A DNA stretch of 64,000 nucleotides, taken from NCBI RefSeq assembly GCF_001310955.1, contig NZ_BAZX01000003.1, positions 186,001 to 250,000 of the forward strand. Direction: 5' to 3'. Shown here one piece after another: positions 1 to 9,503 of the stretch. Below the pieces are notes generated by a model, which was not told where the DNA came from, searched no databases, and worked only from the letters and a program-made list of their open reading frames with translations. Position 1 is the stretch's first letter. Every line of letters starts with the position of its first letter. This DNA comes from Marinifilum fragile JCM 15579 (GTDB taxonomy: Bacteria > Bacteroidota > Bacteroidia > Bacteroidales > Marinifilaceae). The translations under genes and the position numbers were made by a program.

Positions 1-407
1 GATAGCTCAGCTATAGTTTCGAAAGCATCGTAAACAAGAATAATGCCTTTAAGTGCTTCAGCAGCATCCATAGCTAACTCTTCGTTTTTCAATGCTTCTA
101 CCAATACCTGAACATTGTAACCACCCATCATTGTTCCAAGAATTTCAATCGCTTTTTTCTTGTCGATTAATGGAGTTGATACTTCGTTTTTAAGAATTTG
201 ACCTAAGAATTCAGCTTTAACTTTAGTTGAGTCGTCAACACCAGGTGCAATTCTTTCAGTAAAGAGGTGAAGTAAAAAATCTTCATTTCCTTGAATAGGA
301 TTTTGTAACAAAGCACATAAATCTTGAGTCTGCTCAGCATTCAAGGGTAAGGCTGGAATTCCTTTGGCATTCCTTGCCTCTTCATGTTTTAGGTATTGTT
401 CTAACAT
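1..407 (-). CDS. acnB: Aconitate hydratase B, N-terminal part (cut by window edge)
   Basis: Reading the minus strand from an ATG at 407 gives about 135 residues before the window ends. The start (MLEQYLKHEEARNAKGIPAL) and the later LGTMMGGYNV segment match the N-terminal HEAT-like domain of bacterial AcnB, the bifunctional TCA-cycle enzyme that isomerises citrate and isocitrate through a [4Fe-4S] cluster and can also act on 2-methylisocitrate. The cluster-binding and catalytic domains lie outside the window, so activity cannot be judged. A promoter-like element sits about 73 bases upstream. The neighbour on the same strand is GAPDH, separated by a terminator. Confidence 0.93.
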   Translation of the reverse strand, partial: MLEQYLKHEEARNAKGIPALPLNAEQTQDLCALLQNPIQGNEDFLLHLFTERIAPGVDDSTKVKAEFLGQILKNEVSTPLIDKKKAIEILGTMMGGYNVQVLVEALKNEELAMDAAEALKGIILVYDAFETIAEL

Positions 408-479
408 TTTCTTTTTGAAATTGTTGTTTAAGTGTAATATCAGTTTTTATAATAGCGAATTATTTCTCTAAATACAGAG

Positions 480-513
480 CAAACATATGGTTTTTCTGAT
501 TACGTGATTCGAA
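480..513 (-). promoter_or_regulatory. Putative acnB promoter
   Basis: On the minus strand TATGTTTG (487 to 480) fits the Bacteroidota -7 box TAnnTTTG. A TTCG (513 to 510) lies 22 bases upstream as a weak -33 box. It would give a leader of roughly 65 bases for acnB. Confidence 0.45.
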
Positions 514-547
514 GAATTATGTGTTTTATATCATATATGTTCAAAAA

Positions 548-577
548 AAAAGACCCCGAAAATCGGAGTCTTTTAAT
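548..577 (-). terminator. Terminator of gapA
   Basis: An inverted repeat (AAGACTCCGA / CGGGGTCTTT on the minus strand, loop TTT) is followed by a run of T. It lies just past the gapA stop codon and insulates acnB from read-through. Confidence 0.85.
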
Positions 578-594
578 CTTATATTTTGTATGGA

Positions 595-1614
<1,020 letters not shown>

Positions 1615-1644
1615 TTAATTTATAAACCCTTTGTTTCTCAATGG

Positions 1645-1652
1645 CAAAAGTA
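1645..1652 (-). promoter_or_regulatory. Putative gapA -7 promoter box
   Basis: TACTTTTG on the minus strand matches TAnnTTTG, 43 bases before the gapA ATG. No convincing TTTG -33 box is visible at the usual spacing. Confidence 0.45.
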
Positions 1653-1787
1653 TGTATTTTAAAAATATTTTGTATAGAAAAATTAAAAAAAAAACAAGAT
1701 ATTTTCATTGAGGATTTCATGTTTAATAAACACTAAATCAGTAAGATGAATTCGATTAAAACGATTGCAATTGCATTTCATAAGCAA

Positions 1788-1818
1788 AAAAAAATCTCAT
1801 TTTAATGAGATTTTTTCT
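1788..1818 (-). terminator. Terminator of the small lipoprotein gene
   Basis: AATCTCATT / AATGAGATT with a two-base loop, flanked by A and T runs on both sides, so it could stop transcription in either direction. It follows the stop codon of the 42-residue lipoprotein. Confidence 0.75.
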
Positions 1819-1823
1819 TAGGA

Positions 1824-1952
1824 CTAAGCCTTTTTTAGCGTATTGCTTGTATCAGCTTTGGTATATGCAGGACATTTTTTGTCAACAGCACACGAACTGG
1901 CAAATAATCCTAAAAGAAATATAATAGCTATGGCATAAAGTGTTTTTTTCAT
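1824..1952 (-). CDS. Small lipoprotein, 42 residues
   Basis: A short minus-strand reading frame from ATG at 1952 to TAG at 1824. It encodes a lysine start (MKKT), a hydrophobic stretch at residues 4-17 and a lipobox FASSC with the modifiable cysteine at residue 21. The mature peptide is only about 22 residues and contains a second cysteine in KKCPAY. A strong terminator follows directly, which supports a genuine gene. Tiny lipoproteins of this layout, with a tail of the form DKKCPAY, are common and mostly uncharacterised in Bacteroidota. Function unknown; likely anchored in the cell envelope. Confidence 0.7.
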   Translation of the reverse strand: MKKTLYAIAIIFLLGLFASSCAVDKKCPAYTKADTSNTLKKA

Positions 1953-2111
1953 AGGTAATAAATTTATGATTGAGACTAATTTTAAAAATTTTGGAAAAGA
2001 TATAAAAAAAGTTCTAATTGTGGTTAATTATAATCTTATGCTTGTAATTTCGTTGTGTTAAAATTTTGTCTACTAACAAGCCTACTATATAATTTGGAGA
2101 GTTTTATAAAT

Positions 2112-3845
2112 ATGAAAAAAGTAATCCTTCTAGGAATGTTATTCTTTGCAGGATGGCTTACTGTATTATCTCAGGATAAAGTTCAATTGGATGTAGTTGT
2201 AGAGAATAATTTTGCTTCTATTGCAAAGTCACTTAGTCGGATTCAAGGAAAATATCCAAATGTAAATGCAGCTTTAAGCAAATTAGAGCGTAAAATACAA
2301 AAGGCAAGACAAACTGGATATTTAGAAGCAAATTTAGATTCTTTGGTTTCAAAAAACGATAAGTTATTAGCTTACATTCATATTGGAGATAGGTACTTCA
2401 TAAATCGTATCTCTCACAGAGGAATTAATCAAAAAGATTCCATGAACTTTTCCTTTAGGTTGGATGGTAAGAAAAGAATTCAGCTAAGTGAGATAGAAAA
2501 ATTTCAGCAAAATATTATTGAGACATATAATAATAAAGGGTATCCTTTTGCTAAAATTTATAATGATAGTTTAAGAATAAACAAGTCTGGATTAGAAGGC
2601 TTCTGGAATTTGAATAAAGGGAAGTTCGTGGTTTGGGACAGTATAAAGCTAAGAGGAAAGCTTAAAGTGCGAAAAGAGTTTATGATGAAATACCTTGACA
2701 TTATCCCCAATACTCCTTTTAGCGAAAAGACCTTAAATAAAGTATCTGCCCGAATTAACAACTTGAGTTTTAGTAGAGAAATAAAGCCTTCAGAGGTCGA
2801 GTTTGTAAAAAATAAAGCTGTGCTTTACACATATTTGGACCGGGAAGCATCAAATCGGTTTGATGGAATTCTGGGTTTACAATCAGATAAGAATGATAAC
2901 GAAAGTTTGACGGTAACCGGGGAAATCAATTTGCTTTTGAATAATGCATTTCGAATTGGGGAAGAAATGAAATTGAGTTGGAAAAAAATAGATACTAAAA
3001 GTCAAGATCTCACTCTTGGTTTTATGCATCCGTACCTAGTAGGAAATATAGGTTTTGATTTTGATTTTAATTTGTTTAAACAGGATACCACATACCTTTC
3101 AGCTAATTTAAATTTAGGTTTAAAGCTTTTTCAAAAGGGGAATCGTCATGTGAAATTGTATTATGAATATCATTCTTCTTCGCTAATATCTACTTCACAT
3201 TTAAGTGGAATTACAGTATTGCCTGATTATGCTGATGTAAAAATAAACATGGGAGGAGTGGGTTTTAACTACTCAAATTTGGATTATCCTTTTAATCCTA
3301 AACGAGGTTGGCAGTTCAATGGATCAATTGGACTAGGCTCGCATAAGATTAAGAAAAACAGAAATATTCCAGATAATTTATATGATGGAATTGATTTGAG
3401 TGGTTCGCTACTAAAGATCGATTTGAAGGGAGAGGTTAATTTTCCGATAAGCCACAAAATTAGTTATAGGATAAAGAATCAATCTGGTGTGTTAACAGCT
3501 GATAACTTGTTTGGAAATGATTTGTTTAAAATTGGCGGTCTCAATAGTTTGAGAGGATTTGATGAGGCTTCGTTCAAAGTATCGAAGTATTCTATTGTAA
3601 GCAATGAATTGAGATTTATTCCGGAAAGAAATACGAGTTTTTATTTGTTTACAGACTTGGCTTACTATAAAAGTGAGATCTTAAAAAATAGTACAGAGGA
3701 TTATCCTGTTGGAGTAGGATTTGGTTTAAGTTTTGCTACCAAAGCAGGAATATTTAGTTTAAATTATGCTTTGGGGAAACAAGAAAATCAGAGCTTTGAT
3801 TTGAGAAACGCTAAAATTCATTTTGGTTTTATAAGCCGATTTTAA
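2112..3845 (+). CDS. Omp85-like outer membrane barrel protein with POTRA-like region
   Basis: The start is placed at the ATG at 2112, because it opens a clean signal peptide (MKKVILLGMLFFAGWL...LSQ); an upstream in-frame ATG at 2055 would bury it. The mature protein has a mixed alpha/beta N-terminal half resembling POTRA domains (for example around IEKFQQNIIETYNNKGYPF) and a C-terminal half rich in alternating beta strands. The Omp85 signature GGLNSLRGF is at residues 475-483, and FNPKRGWQF lies before it. The protein ends in FISRF, a typical barrel terminal strand ending in phenylalanine. BamA/TamA/FhaC relatives insert or move proteins across the outer membrane. Which client it serves is unknown. 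It is monocistronic and has its own terminator. Confidence 0.85.
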   Translation: MKKVILLGMLFFAGWLTVLSQDKVQLDVVVENNFASIAKSLSRIQGKYPNVNAALSKLERKIQKARQTGYLEANLDSLVSKNDKLLAYIHIGDRYFINRISHRGINQKDSMNFSFRLDGKKRIQLSEIEKFQQNIIETYNNKGYPFAKIYNDSLRINKSGLEGFWNLNKGKFVVWDSIKLRGKLKVRKEFMMKYLDIIPNTPFSEKTLNKVSARINNLSFSREIKPSEVEFVKNKAVLYTYLDREASNRFDGILGLQSDKNDNESLTVTGEINLLLNNAFRIGEEMKLSWKKIDTKSQDLTLGFMHPYLVGNIGFDFDFNLFKQDTTYLSANLNLGLKLFQKGNRHVKLYYEYHSSSLISTSHLSGITVLPDYADVKINMGGVGFNYSNLDYPFNPKRGWQFNGSIGLGSHKIKKNRNIPDNLYDGIDLSGSLLKIDLKGEVNFPISHKISYRIKNQSGVLTADNLFGNDLFKIGGLNSLRGFDEASFKVSKYSIVSNELRFIPERNTSFYLFTDLAYYKSEILKNSTEDYPVGVGFGLSFATKAGIFSLNYALGKQENQSFDLRNAKIHFGFISRF

Positions 3846-3850
3846 AAGAA

Positions 3851-3885
3851 AAGACCGGGAAAACTCGTTTTCTCGGCCTTTGTAA
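3851..3885 (+). terminator. Terminator of the Omp85-like gene
   Basis: GACCGGGAAAAC / GTTTTCTCGGCC forms a stem with two G-U pairs, six bases after the stop codon, followed by a short T run. Confidence 0.7.
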
Positions 3886-3980
3886 ACATCAAACTTCAAA
3901 TTATTAGTCGCGATTCTTATCAGTACTTTGATTTTTTTAATCGTTAGGTCAAAACTATCAATAATGTTTTAATTTCGCAT

Positions 3981-4036
3981 ACGTTTGAAATAAGTTTTAA
4001 AACATGGTGCAAACGTTTTAAAAAAATATATATTTG
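3981..4036 (+). promoter_or_regulatory. Orphan promoter-like box and inverted repeat
   Basis: Between the Omp85-like gene and the convergent membrane-protein gene lies an inverted repeat, ACGTTTG (3981-3987) and CAAACGT (4010-4016). A perfect TATATTTG -7 box (4029-4036) follows, pointing right. No plus-strand gene starts before 4848, so a transcript from here would run antisense into the 3' end of the minus-strand gene at 4111. No good -33 box is seen, so this may be chance in AT-rich DNA. Confidence 0.3.
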
Positions 4037-4110
4037 CATTAAAATAAAGCTTATACTGTATTGTTTTCTCTTGTATAACAGTGGATTGATTCTCTTTCTG
4101 AATAAAATTA

Positions 4111-4671
4111 TTAAGCTTTTCCCCTTAATTGTACAAAAATTACATAAACAACAATAATAGCAATTGCTGTAATTGCAGAAGCAATTAATGTTGGTAATGT
4201 GCTGTTCGTAAAACTGTTGATTGCCAAAATAATTAATATTGCAGTAGGAACACCCAGTAAGAGAGAATTTGTAAGCAATTGAAAATTTGACTTGTTGGTT
4301 TTATCCAAAATCGTTTCTATGAATTCTGTATCAAGCTGGAAATTCTCTATTGCTTTCGAAAAGGCATTTAATTCTTCATTGTAATAGTGGTCTTCTACTC
4401 TAGTTCTAAAAAATCCAGATGTGGTGAATTTATAATTAGCATAGATGTTATAATCTAGCCTTTCCTTTTTAATGATTTCAATATTAACCGTTGTTCTCCA
4501 TTTGGTGGGATTAAGAGAAGTCATATTCCCCCAAATACTACCTCGTTTAAAAGTCATACCATGTACATCAGCATCAATTAATTCATAACCTCTTACTTCG
4601 TAAAATTTTATAATATCTGACACCAATAATTTTTTATTTCTCTTGATATTGAATCCTATAAGTTTTTGCAT
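4111..4671 (-). CDS. Hypothetical protein with two C-terminal membrane helices
   Basis: 186 residues of unrecognised family. Residues 1-125 are soluble, mixed alpha/beta and rich in aromatic and charged residues. Two hydrophobic helices follow at about 132-152 and 160-181, with a short positively charged tail (QLRGKA). There is no signal peptide, so the N-terminal domain is probably cytoplasmic and tethered to the inner membrane. The gene stands alone between a convergent Omp85-like gene and a divergent oxidoreductase gene. No catalytic motif is visible. It reads like a normal protein, without low-complexity sequence or internal stops. Confidence 0.75.
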   Translation of the reverse strand: MQKLIGFNIKRNKKLLVSDIIKFYEVRGYELIDADVHGMTFKRGSIWGNMTSLNPTKWRTTVNIEIIKKERLDYNIYANYKFTTSGFFRTRVEDHYYNEELNAFSKAIENFQLDTEFIETILDKTNKSNFQLLTNSLLLGVPTAILIILAINSFTNSTLPTLIASAITAIAIIVVYVIFVQLRGKA

Positions 4672-4702
4672 GACTTGTGTGTGATATATTCAAATTTATT
4701 AA

Positions 4703-4725
4703 AATTTTGGTCTGAGGCCAAAATT
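4703..4725. promoter_or_regulatory. Inverted repeat between divergent genes
   Basis: AATTTTGG and CCAAAATT, perfect 8-base arms separated by 7 bases, in the 176-base gap between the divergent genes at 4671 and 4848. The position suits an operator acting on one or both promoters; no regulator is identified. Confidence 0.35.
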
Positions 4726-4847
4726 GATTTAAAAACTAGTGAATGGTAATAGAATATTAAGCTGTCCTGAAGAGTTGGTTTTTGATTTTATCTTGAAAGC
4801 TGTAACTTGTCTTAAGAAAAGAACTAAACTTTTGAAATTATTGTGTT

Positions 4848-5498
4848 ATGAAGGCAATTGTGAGTGGTGCTTCAGGATTTACCGGTGAAAAATTACTAAA
4901 ACGTATTTTGGCGGATCAAGATTATACGAAAGTTTATGCTTTGGTAAGAAAGGAATTGCCTTTGAACCACCCTAAGTTGGAACAAATTGTAATCAACTTC
5001 GAATCTTTCGCTTCAGAACAAATTCCTTCTGAAATTGATGTGGCATTTTGTTGTATTGGAACAACAATAAGAAAAGCTCAAACAAAAGAAAATTTCAGAA
5101 TAATCGATTACGAATACATCACAAAGTTTGCTAAGGTTTGTGAAGAAAAGGAGATTAGAAATTTCCATTTGATTAGTGCAATAGGCGCTAGTCCGAAATC
5201 TTATTTTTTCTATCAAAGAGTTAAAGGTGAAGCCGAATGCTTTATCAATTCACTGGAATTTGAATCGGTAACCATTTACAGACCTTCGGTAATTTATGGA
5301 GGAAGGAAAGAATTCCGGCTGTTCGAAAGCTTTGCTGCCTGGATCAGCCGAAATTTCAAGTTTTTATTTATCGGAAAAATGAATCGAATTCTTGCCGTTA
5401 CAGGCGATCAACTAGCCAAAACTATTCATGTAAAATCAAAACAGTTTATTCCGGGTCGTTGGGTTATCGAATCCGAAGAAATTTCTGAAACCTATTAG
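4848..5498 (+). CDS. NAD(P)-binding atypical short-chain dehydrogenase (HTATIP2-like)
   Basis: 216 residues with a glycine-rich nucleotide motif SGASGFTG at residues 6-13. A YQRVK motif at 122-126 corresponds to the YxxxK of the SDR superfamily, and IYRPSVIYGG sits just beyond. This layout is that of atypical SDRs such as the HTATIP2/NmrA-like group, which bind NADP and either reduce small carbonyl compounds or serve as redox sensors. No substrate can be named. The stop codon overlaps by four bases the 3' end of the convergent SDR gene on the other strand, so the two transcripts must collide or overlap. Confidence 0.85.
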   Translation: MKAIVSGASGFTGEKLLKRILADQDYTKVYALVRKELPLNHPKLEQIVINFESFASEQIPSEIDVAFCCIGTTIRKAQTKENFRIIDYEYITKFAKVCEEKEIRNFHLISAIGASPKSYFFYQRVKGEAECFINSLEFESVTIYRPSVIYGGRKEFRLFESFAAWISRNFKFLFIGKMNRILAVTGDQLAKTIHVKSKQFIPGRWVIESEEISETY

Positions 5499-6253
5499 TT
5501 ACGAACAACATCTCTAGCCGAGGCTTGAGCTGTTGGCATGATAAGAATATCGTTAATGTTCACATGAGCAGGACGAGTTGCAATAAATTCCACAGTATCC
5601 GCAATGTCTTCTGCGTATAATGGTGTAAACCCGTTGTAAACCTGATCCGCTTGGTCTTTATCTCCTTTGAATCGAACAATGGAGAATTCAGTTTCAACCA
5701 TGCCCGGAGCCACTGATGAAACTTTAATGTTATGAGGAAGCATGTCTATTCTCATACCTTTGGTCAAGGCATCCGCTGCATGTTTTGTGGCGCAATAAAC
5801 ATTTCCTCCAGGATATACTTCTTTACCAGCAATTGAGGTAACATTTATAATATGACCTTGTTTTCTTTCTATCATCAAAGGACTAACAGCTCTTGTAATA
5901 TAAAGTAAGCCTTTAATGTTAGTGTCAATCATTCTTTCCCAATCATCAACAATACCATCTTGTAATGCCGAAACGCCAACAGCTAAACCAGCATTGTTTA
6001 TCAAAAGGTCAATCTTCTTCCATTGTTCAGGTAAGTTGTTGATTTTTTCGAAAACCTCGTCTTGCTGTCTTACATCCAAAACCAATTTATAGATATTACA
6101 TTGATGTTCTTTCAGAATTTCTTCTTCCAATCGAATTAAATTTTCTTCTCTTCTGCCCGAAATAATTAGGTCGTATCCAACCCTTGCCATTTTTTTAGCA
6201 CAGGCTTCGCCAATGCCTGCTGTAGCGCCTGTTATAAAAGCTATTTTAGTCAT
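5495..6253 (-). CDS. NADP-dependent short-chain dehydrogenase (YdfG-like)
   Basis: 252 residues, a classical SDR. The cofactor motif TGATAGIG is at 8-15 and NNAG at 86-89. The catalytic triad is S140 in NVTS with Y153 and K157 in YCATK. R34-R35 after the second strand point to NADP(H). The closest characterised relatives are YdfG-type enzymes, which oxidise 3-hydroxy acids such as serine and 3-hydroxypropionate or reduce malonic semialdehyde. That substrate range is a family inference. It is monocistronic, converging on the atypical SDR gene with a four-base overlap. The upstream gap faces the divergent purL gene. Confidence 0.92.
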   Translation of the reverse strand: MTKIAFITGATAGIGEACAKKMARVGYDLIISGRREENLIRLEEEILKEHQCNIYKLVLDVRQQDEVFEKINNLPEQWKKIDLLINNAGLAVGVSALQDGIVDDWERMIDTNIKGLLYITRAVSPLMIERKQGHIINVTSIAGKEVYPGGNVYCATKHAADALTKGMRIDMLPHNIKVSSVAPGMVETEFSIVRFKGDKDQADQVYNGFTPLYAEDIADTVEFIATRPAHVNINDILIMPTAQASARDVVRN

Positions 6254-6407
6254 TTTGTATTTGTGATATTAATTTTGTTTTGTTGTTAAGATTATAATTT
6301 ACAATCAATCTTTTCTTGGTGATGTAAAGGTAAAAACTAAGGCGATAATTCGTGTTCCTATCTTATTTTTTTAAATTTAAAATATTCATCACCAATAAGC
6401 TTGCACC

Positions 6408-8565
6408 ATGGAAAAACACGATGTATCAGTCAGGTTGCCGAAGATCTTGGCATAGGTAAAGAATCATACGATAATATTGTAGAGAGTTTAGGTCGAAATC
6501 CTAATCTGTTGGAACTGCAGATTTATTCTGTTATGTGGTCAGAGAACTTATCTTACAAAAGTTCGGTTTCATGGATATCCTCTTTGCCAAATAAAGGAGA
6601 TAATATTATTGCAGGAGCAAAAGAGTCGAGTGCAGGCGTTGTTGATTTAGGAAATGGTGAATGTTGTGTATTCAAAATGGGAACGCATAATCATCCTTCT
6701 GGTATTGATCCATATCAGGGAGCTGCTACATGTGTTGGTGATGTGTGCAGAGATATTGTTTCCCTTGGAGCCAAACCGCAGATTATTCTAAATTCATTAC
6801 GATTTGGTGATTCTACTTTGGATAGAACAAAATGGCTGATGGATGAAATCATTAAGGGAATTAATGACTATTCGAATGTTCTTTATATAGAAGATATTGG
6901 AAGTGAGATTTTCTATAACTCATCATACGATACAAACCCTATCGTGAATGTAATGGTGGCTGGAATTGTTTCCAAAGATAAACTTCTTTTTAATAGAAAA
7001 ATGGAAGCAGGTCAAGTGTTGTTCATAGTTGGGAATCCTACAGGAGCGGAAGGAGTTTTTGGGCAAAACGAGAGTTTTACAATTCCCAAAGGGAATCCAG
7101 ATCTCGGTAGTTCGTTAACCGATGCCATACTGAAACTCAACGAGCAAGATGCACTGATAAGAGTAGAGAATATGGATTTGGCAGGTATTATTAATTCATG
7201 TTCGGTTGTAAGTGCTCATGCCGATACAGGAATTGATATCGATTTAAATAAAATACCTTTAAGTCAGAATGGAATTAGCATTGAGGACGTGCTGTTGTCA
7301 AGAACCCAAGAGCGATTCTTGTTGGTTGCTGATAAGAAAAATACAACCCTAATTACAAGAACATTTGAAGATTACAATATTGTTTGTGAGGAGATTGGAG
7401 AATTAACAAGTAATAAATCCATAAGACTTTTTGAGAGTTCTAAAATAGTAGCCGAAGTCATTGGAAAGGATTTGGTAATGGGATTCGGAGCTCCACAAAC
7501 CGATCGTAAATTTCACGACCTCATTCAGACAGACTCTATAGATTATCTTGAAACAATTCCAGAACCGGATAATTACTGGAAAGTGATCAATAAAATGGTG
7601 AATAATCCGAATTTGGTAATTAAAGAACACCTACAGCGAAATATTGAAGAAGCGATAGATAATTCACCATCTGATGCTCAAATCACATTTTTGGGAGACC
7701 ATAAGAAAGCCGTTTGTTTTACTGTTTCTGGCAATTCGGTGTATTCTTTCAATAATGCTTACATTGGCGCACAAATTAATATTGCACGTGCTGCCAGAAG
7801 GATAGTGTGTTCAGGAGGTAAACCTTTAGCAATAAATGATTGCTTGAATTTTGGAAGCCCACTTGAAGAGAATGTATATTCTCAATTTGTAGCTACCATA
7901 AAAGGAATTGCAAAAGCAAGTTCATATTTCGAAACTCCTGTGGTAGGTGGAAATGTAAGCTTTTACAACGAAAGTTCTGTTTTAGGAAAGCGAAAGCCCA
8001 TTAATCCAACACCAGTTATTGCTATGATGGGAACATTGCCAAGTAAGAAGAATCATATGTCTTATATTTTTAGAAACAAAGGCGAAATGATTTTCTTAAT
8101 TGGTAAATCCAGAAATGATATATCGGGCTCAGAATATTTATGCTCTTACCACCAAAAATGCCAGGTGGGAATTCCGTACTTCAATATTGAAGATGAAATA
8201 GCAATTCATAAAACGATAGCCAAATTAATAGAGGCTAAGTTAATTTGTTCGGCTCATAGCGTTGAGCGTGGAGGTTTGTTCTTTAACCTAATTGAATCAT
8301 CTATGCCGTTAGGTTTAGGTTTTGATATCACTTCGCCAGCCGAGGTTCGTATGGATGCATTCTTGTTTGGCGAAGCCAGGGAAGAGTTGTGGTTTCAGTA
8401 TCAATGGAAAATGAAGACGAATTTGTTGACATGATGATGGAAAGCGGCTTGCCATTTTCAACTTTAGGACATGTCACAAAAGGTGAATTAAGAATTGATG
8501 ATATTTCTTACGGTTATATCGAGGAATACAAGAAAATTTATATGAAAAATAATATTATCGGATAG
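6408..8565 (+). CDS. purL: Divergent PurL-family protein (FGAM synthase II-like), two frame breaks
   Basis: Two AIR-synthase-like domains in tandem identify a PurL-type protein of about 719 residues, normal for the small form. PurL makes formylglycinamidine ribonucleotide in purine synthesis with PurQ and PurS. The frame is broken near 6430 (ATG at 6408 reads MEKHDVSV, then continues one frame off as QVAEDLGI) and near 8384 (GEARE continues as VVVSVSMENEDEF and ends IEEYKKIYMKNNIIG). Both breaks are mended by one extra base. The usual WSEHCSYK active-site motif reads WSENLSYK, so the catalytic histidine position is N47, and FKIESHNHPS reads FKMGTHNHPS. It may be a paralogue with another role, a decaying copy or a real but unusual PurL. 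No purQ or purS lies nearby. Confidence 0.8.
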
Positions 8566-8595
8566 ATAATTGCTGAAAATATTAAGATGATAGAT

Positions 8596-8627
8596 AACAA
8601 AGAATCAGATAATGGTTCTTTGTTTTT
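8596..8627 (+). terminator. Terminator of the PurL-like gene
   Basis: AACAAAGAA / TTCTTTGTT stem with an 11-base loop and a T run, 30 bases after the corrected stop codon at 8565. Its position supports that stop rather than the earlier frameshifted one. Confidence 0.75.
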
Positions 8628-8634
8628 CATTCAC

Positions 8635-8642
8635 TATATTTG
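8635..8642 (+). promoter_or_regulatory. Putative menG promoter -7 box
   Basis: TATATTTG, a perfect TAnnTTTG match, directly after the purL terminator and about 90 bases before the menG start. The -33 box is not clear. Confidence 0.5.
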
Positions 8643-8706
8643 TGCGATCGTAAATAGTTAACGATCGCATTGTTTTTGAAATCTATAAGATCTATTTAAT
8701 AGATTT
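8643..8706 (+). other. Two hairpins in the menG leader
   Basis: Immediately after the -7 box comes a perfect 9-base inverted repeat, TGCGATCGT (8643-8651) and ACGATCGCA (8661-8669). A second follows, AAATCTAT (8679-8686) and ATAGATTT (8699-8706). Both would lie in the 5' untranslated RNA. The first is GC-rich for this genome and lacks a T run, so it is not a terminator. It may be an operator, an mRNA-stabilising stem or part of a leader regulator. Confidence 0.5.
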
Positions 8707-8733
8707 CCTACTATTAATTTGAAAAGAAAGTTC

Positions 8734-9461
8734 GTGGTAAATCCATATAAAGATTTAGATAAAGGGAAAAAGGCACAAGTTGCCTGATGTTCAATAATAT
8801 TGCAAAGAAATATGATTTTTTGAATCATGTTTTGTCAATGGGAATTGATAAGTTGTGGAGAAAGAAGGCGGTAAAATTATTGAAACCTTTGGAACCCAAA
8901 ATGGTTTTGGATATTGCTACAGGGACTGGCGACTTTGCTTTGGCAAATCTTAAGCTTAATCCCGATAAGGTTGTAGGAATAGATATTTCTACCGAGATGT
9001 TGGCTGTAGGGAGAGAAAAAATTGAAAAGAAAAACTTATCACATAAAATTGAATTATTGGAAGGTGATTCTGAAAATATTCAGTTCGAGGATAACACTTT
9101 TGATGCAATAACGGTGGCCTTTGGTGTTAGAAATTTTGAAAACCTTGAAAAAGGATTGTCAGAAATGAATCGTGTGGTTCGACCTGGAGGTAAAGTTGTG
9201 GTTCTTGAATTTTCAAAGCCAAGAAGATTTCCAATTAAACAGATCTATAATTTTTACTTTTTCAGGATTCTTCCATTCTGGGGAAGAATGGTGTCAAAAG
9301 ATGCTTCGGCATATACTTACTTGCCGGAATCGGTTGATGCTTTCCCGGATGGTGACGAGTTCCTAAAGATTTATGAAGATTGTGGCTTTACTGAAACAAA
9401 ACAGATAAAATTAAGTTTTGGGATAGCTTCTATATACATTGGAACTAAACCCATGCAATAA
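8734..9461 (+). CDS. menG: Demethylmenaquinone methyltransferase (frame break near the start)
   Basis: SAM-dependent C-methyltransferase that completes menaquinone; in menaquinone-only bacteria UbiE acts as MenG. The SAM motif LDIATGTGDFA is at residues 41-51 counted from the ATG at 8787, and NNIAKKYDFLNHVLSMGID is the family N-terminal signature. Relatives begin about 18 residues earlier with NPYKDLDKGKKxQVA. Exactly that peptide is encoded upstream from GTG 8734 (or TTG 8719), but in the neighbouring frame; one missing base near 8784 reconnects it. The repaired protein is about 242 residues. The adjacent porT gene 42 bases downstream is a common Bacteroidota pairing. Confidence 0.93.
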
Positions 9462-9503
9462 ATTTATATTTTAGGGGTTATTACTAAAAATAAACGATCA
9501 AGA

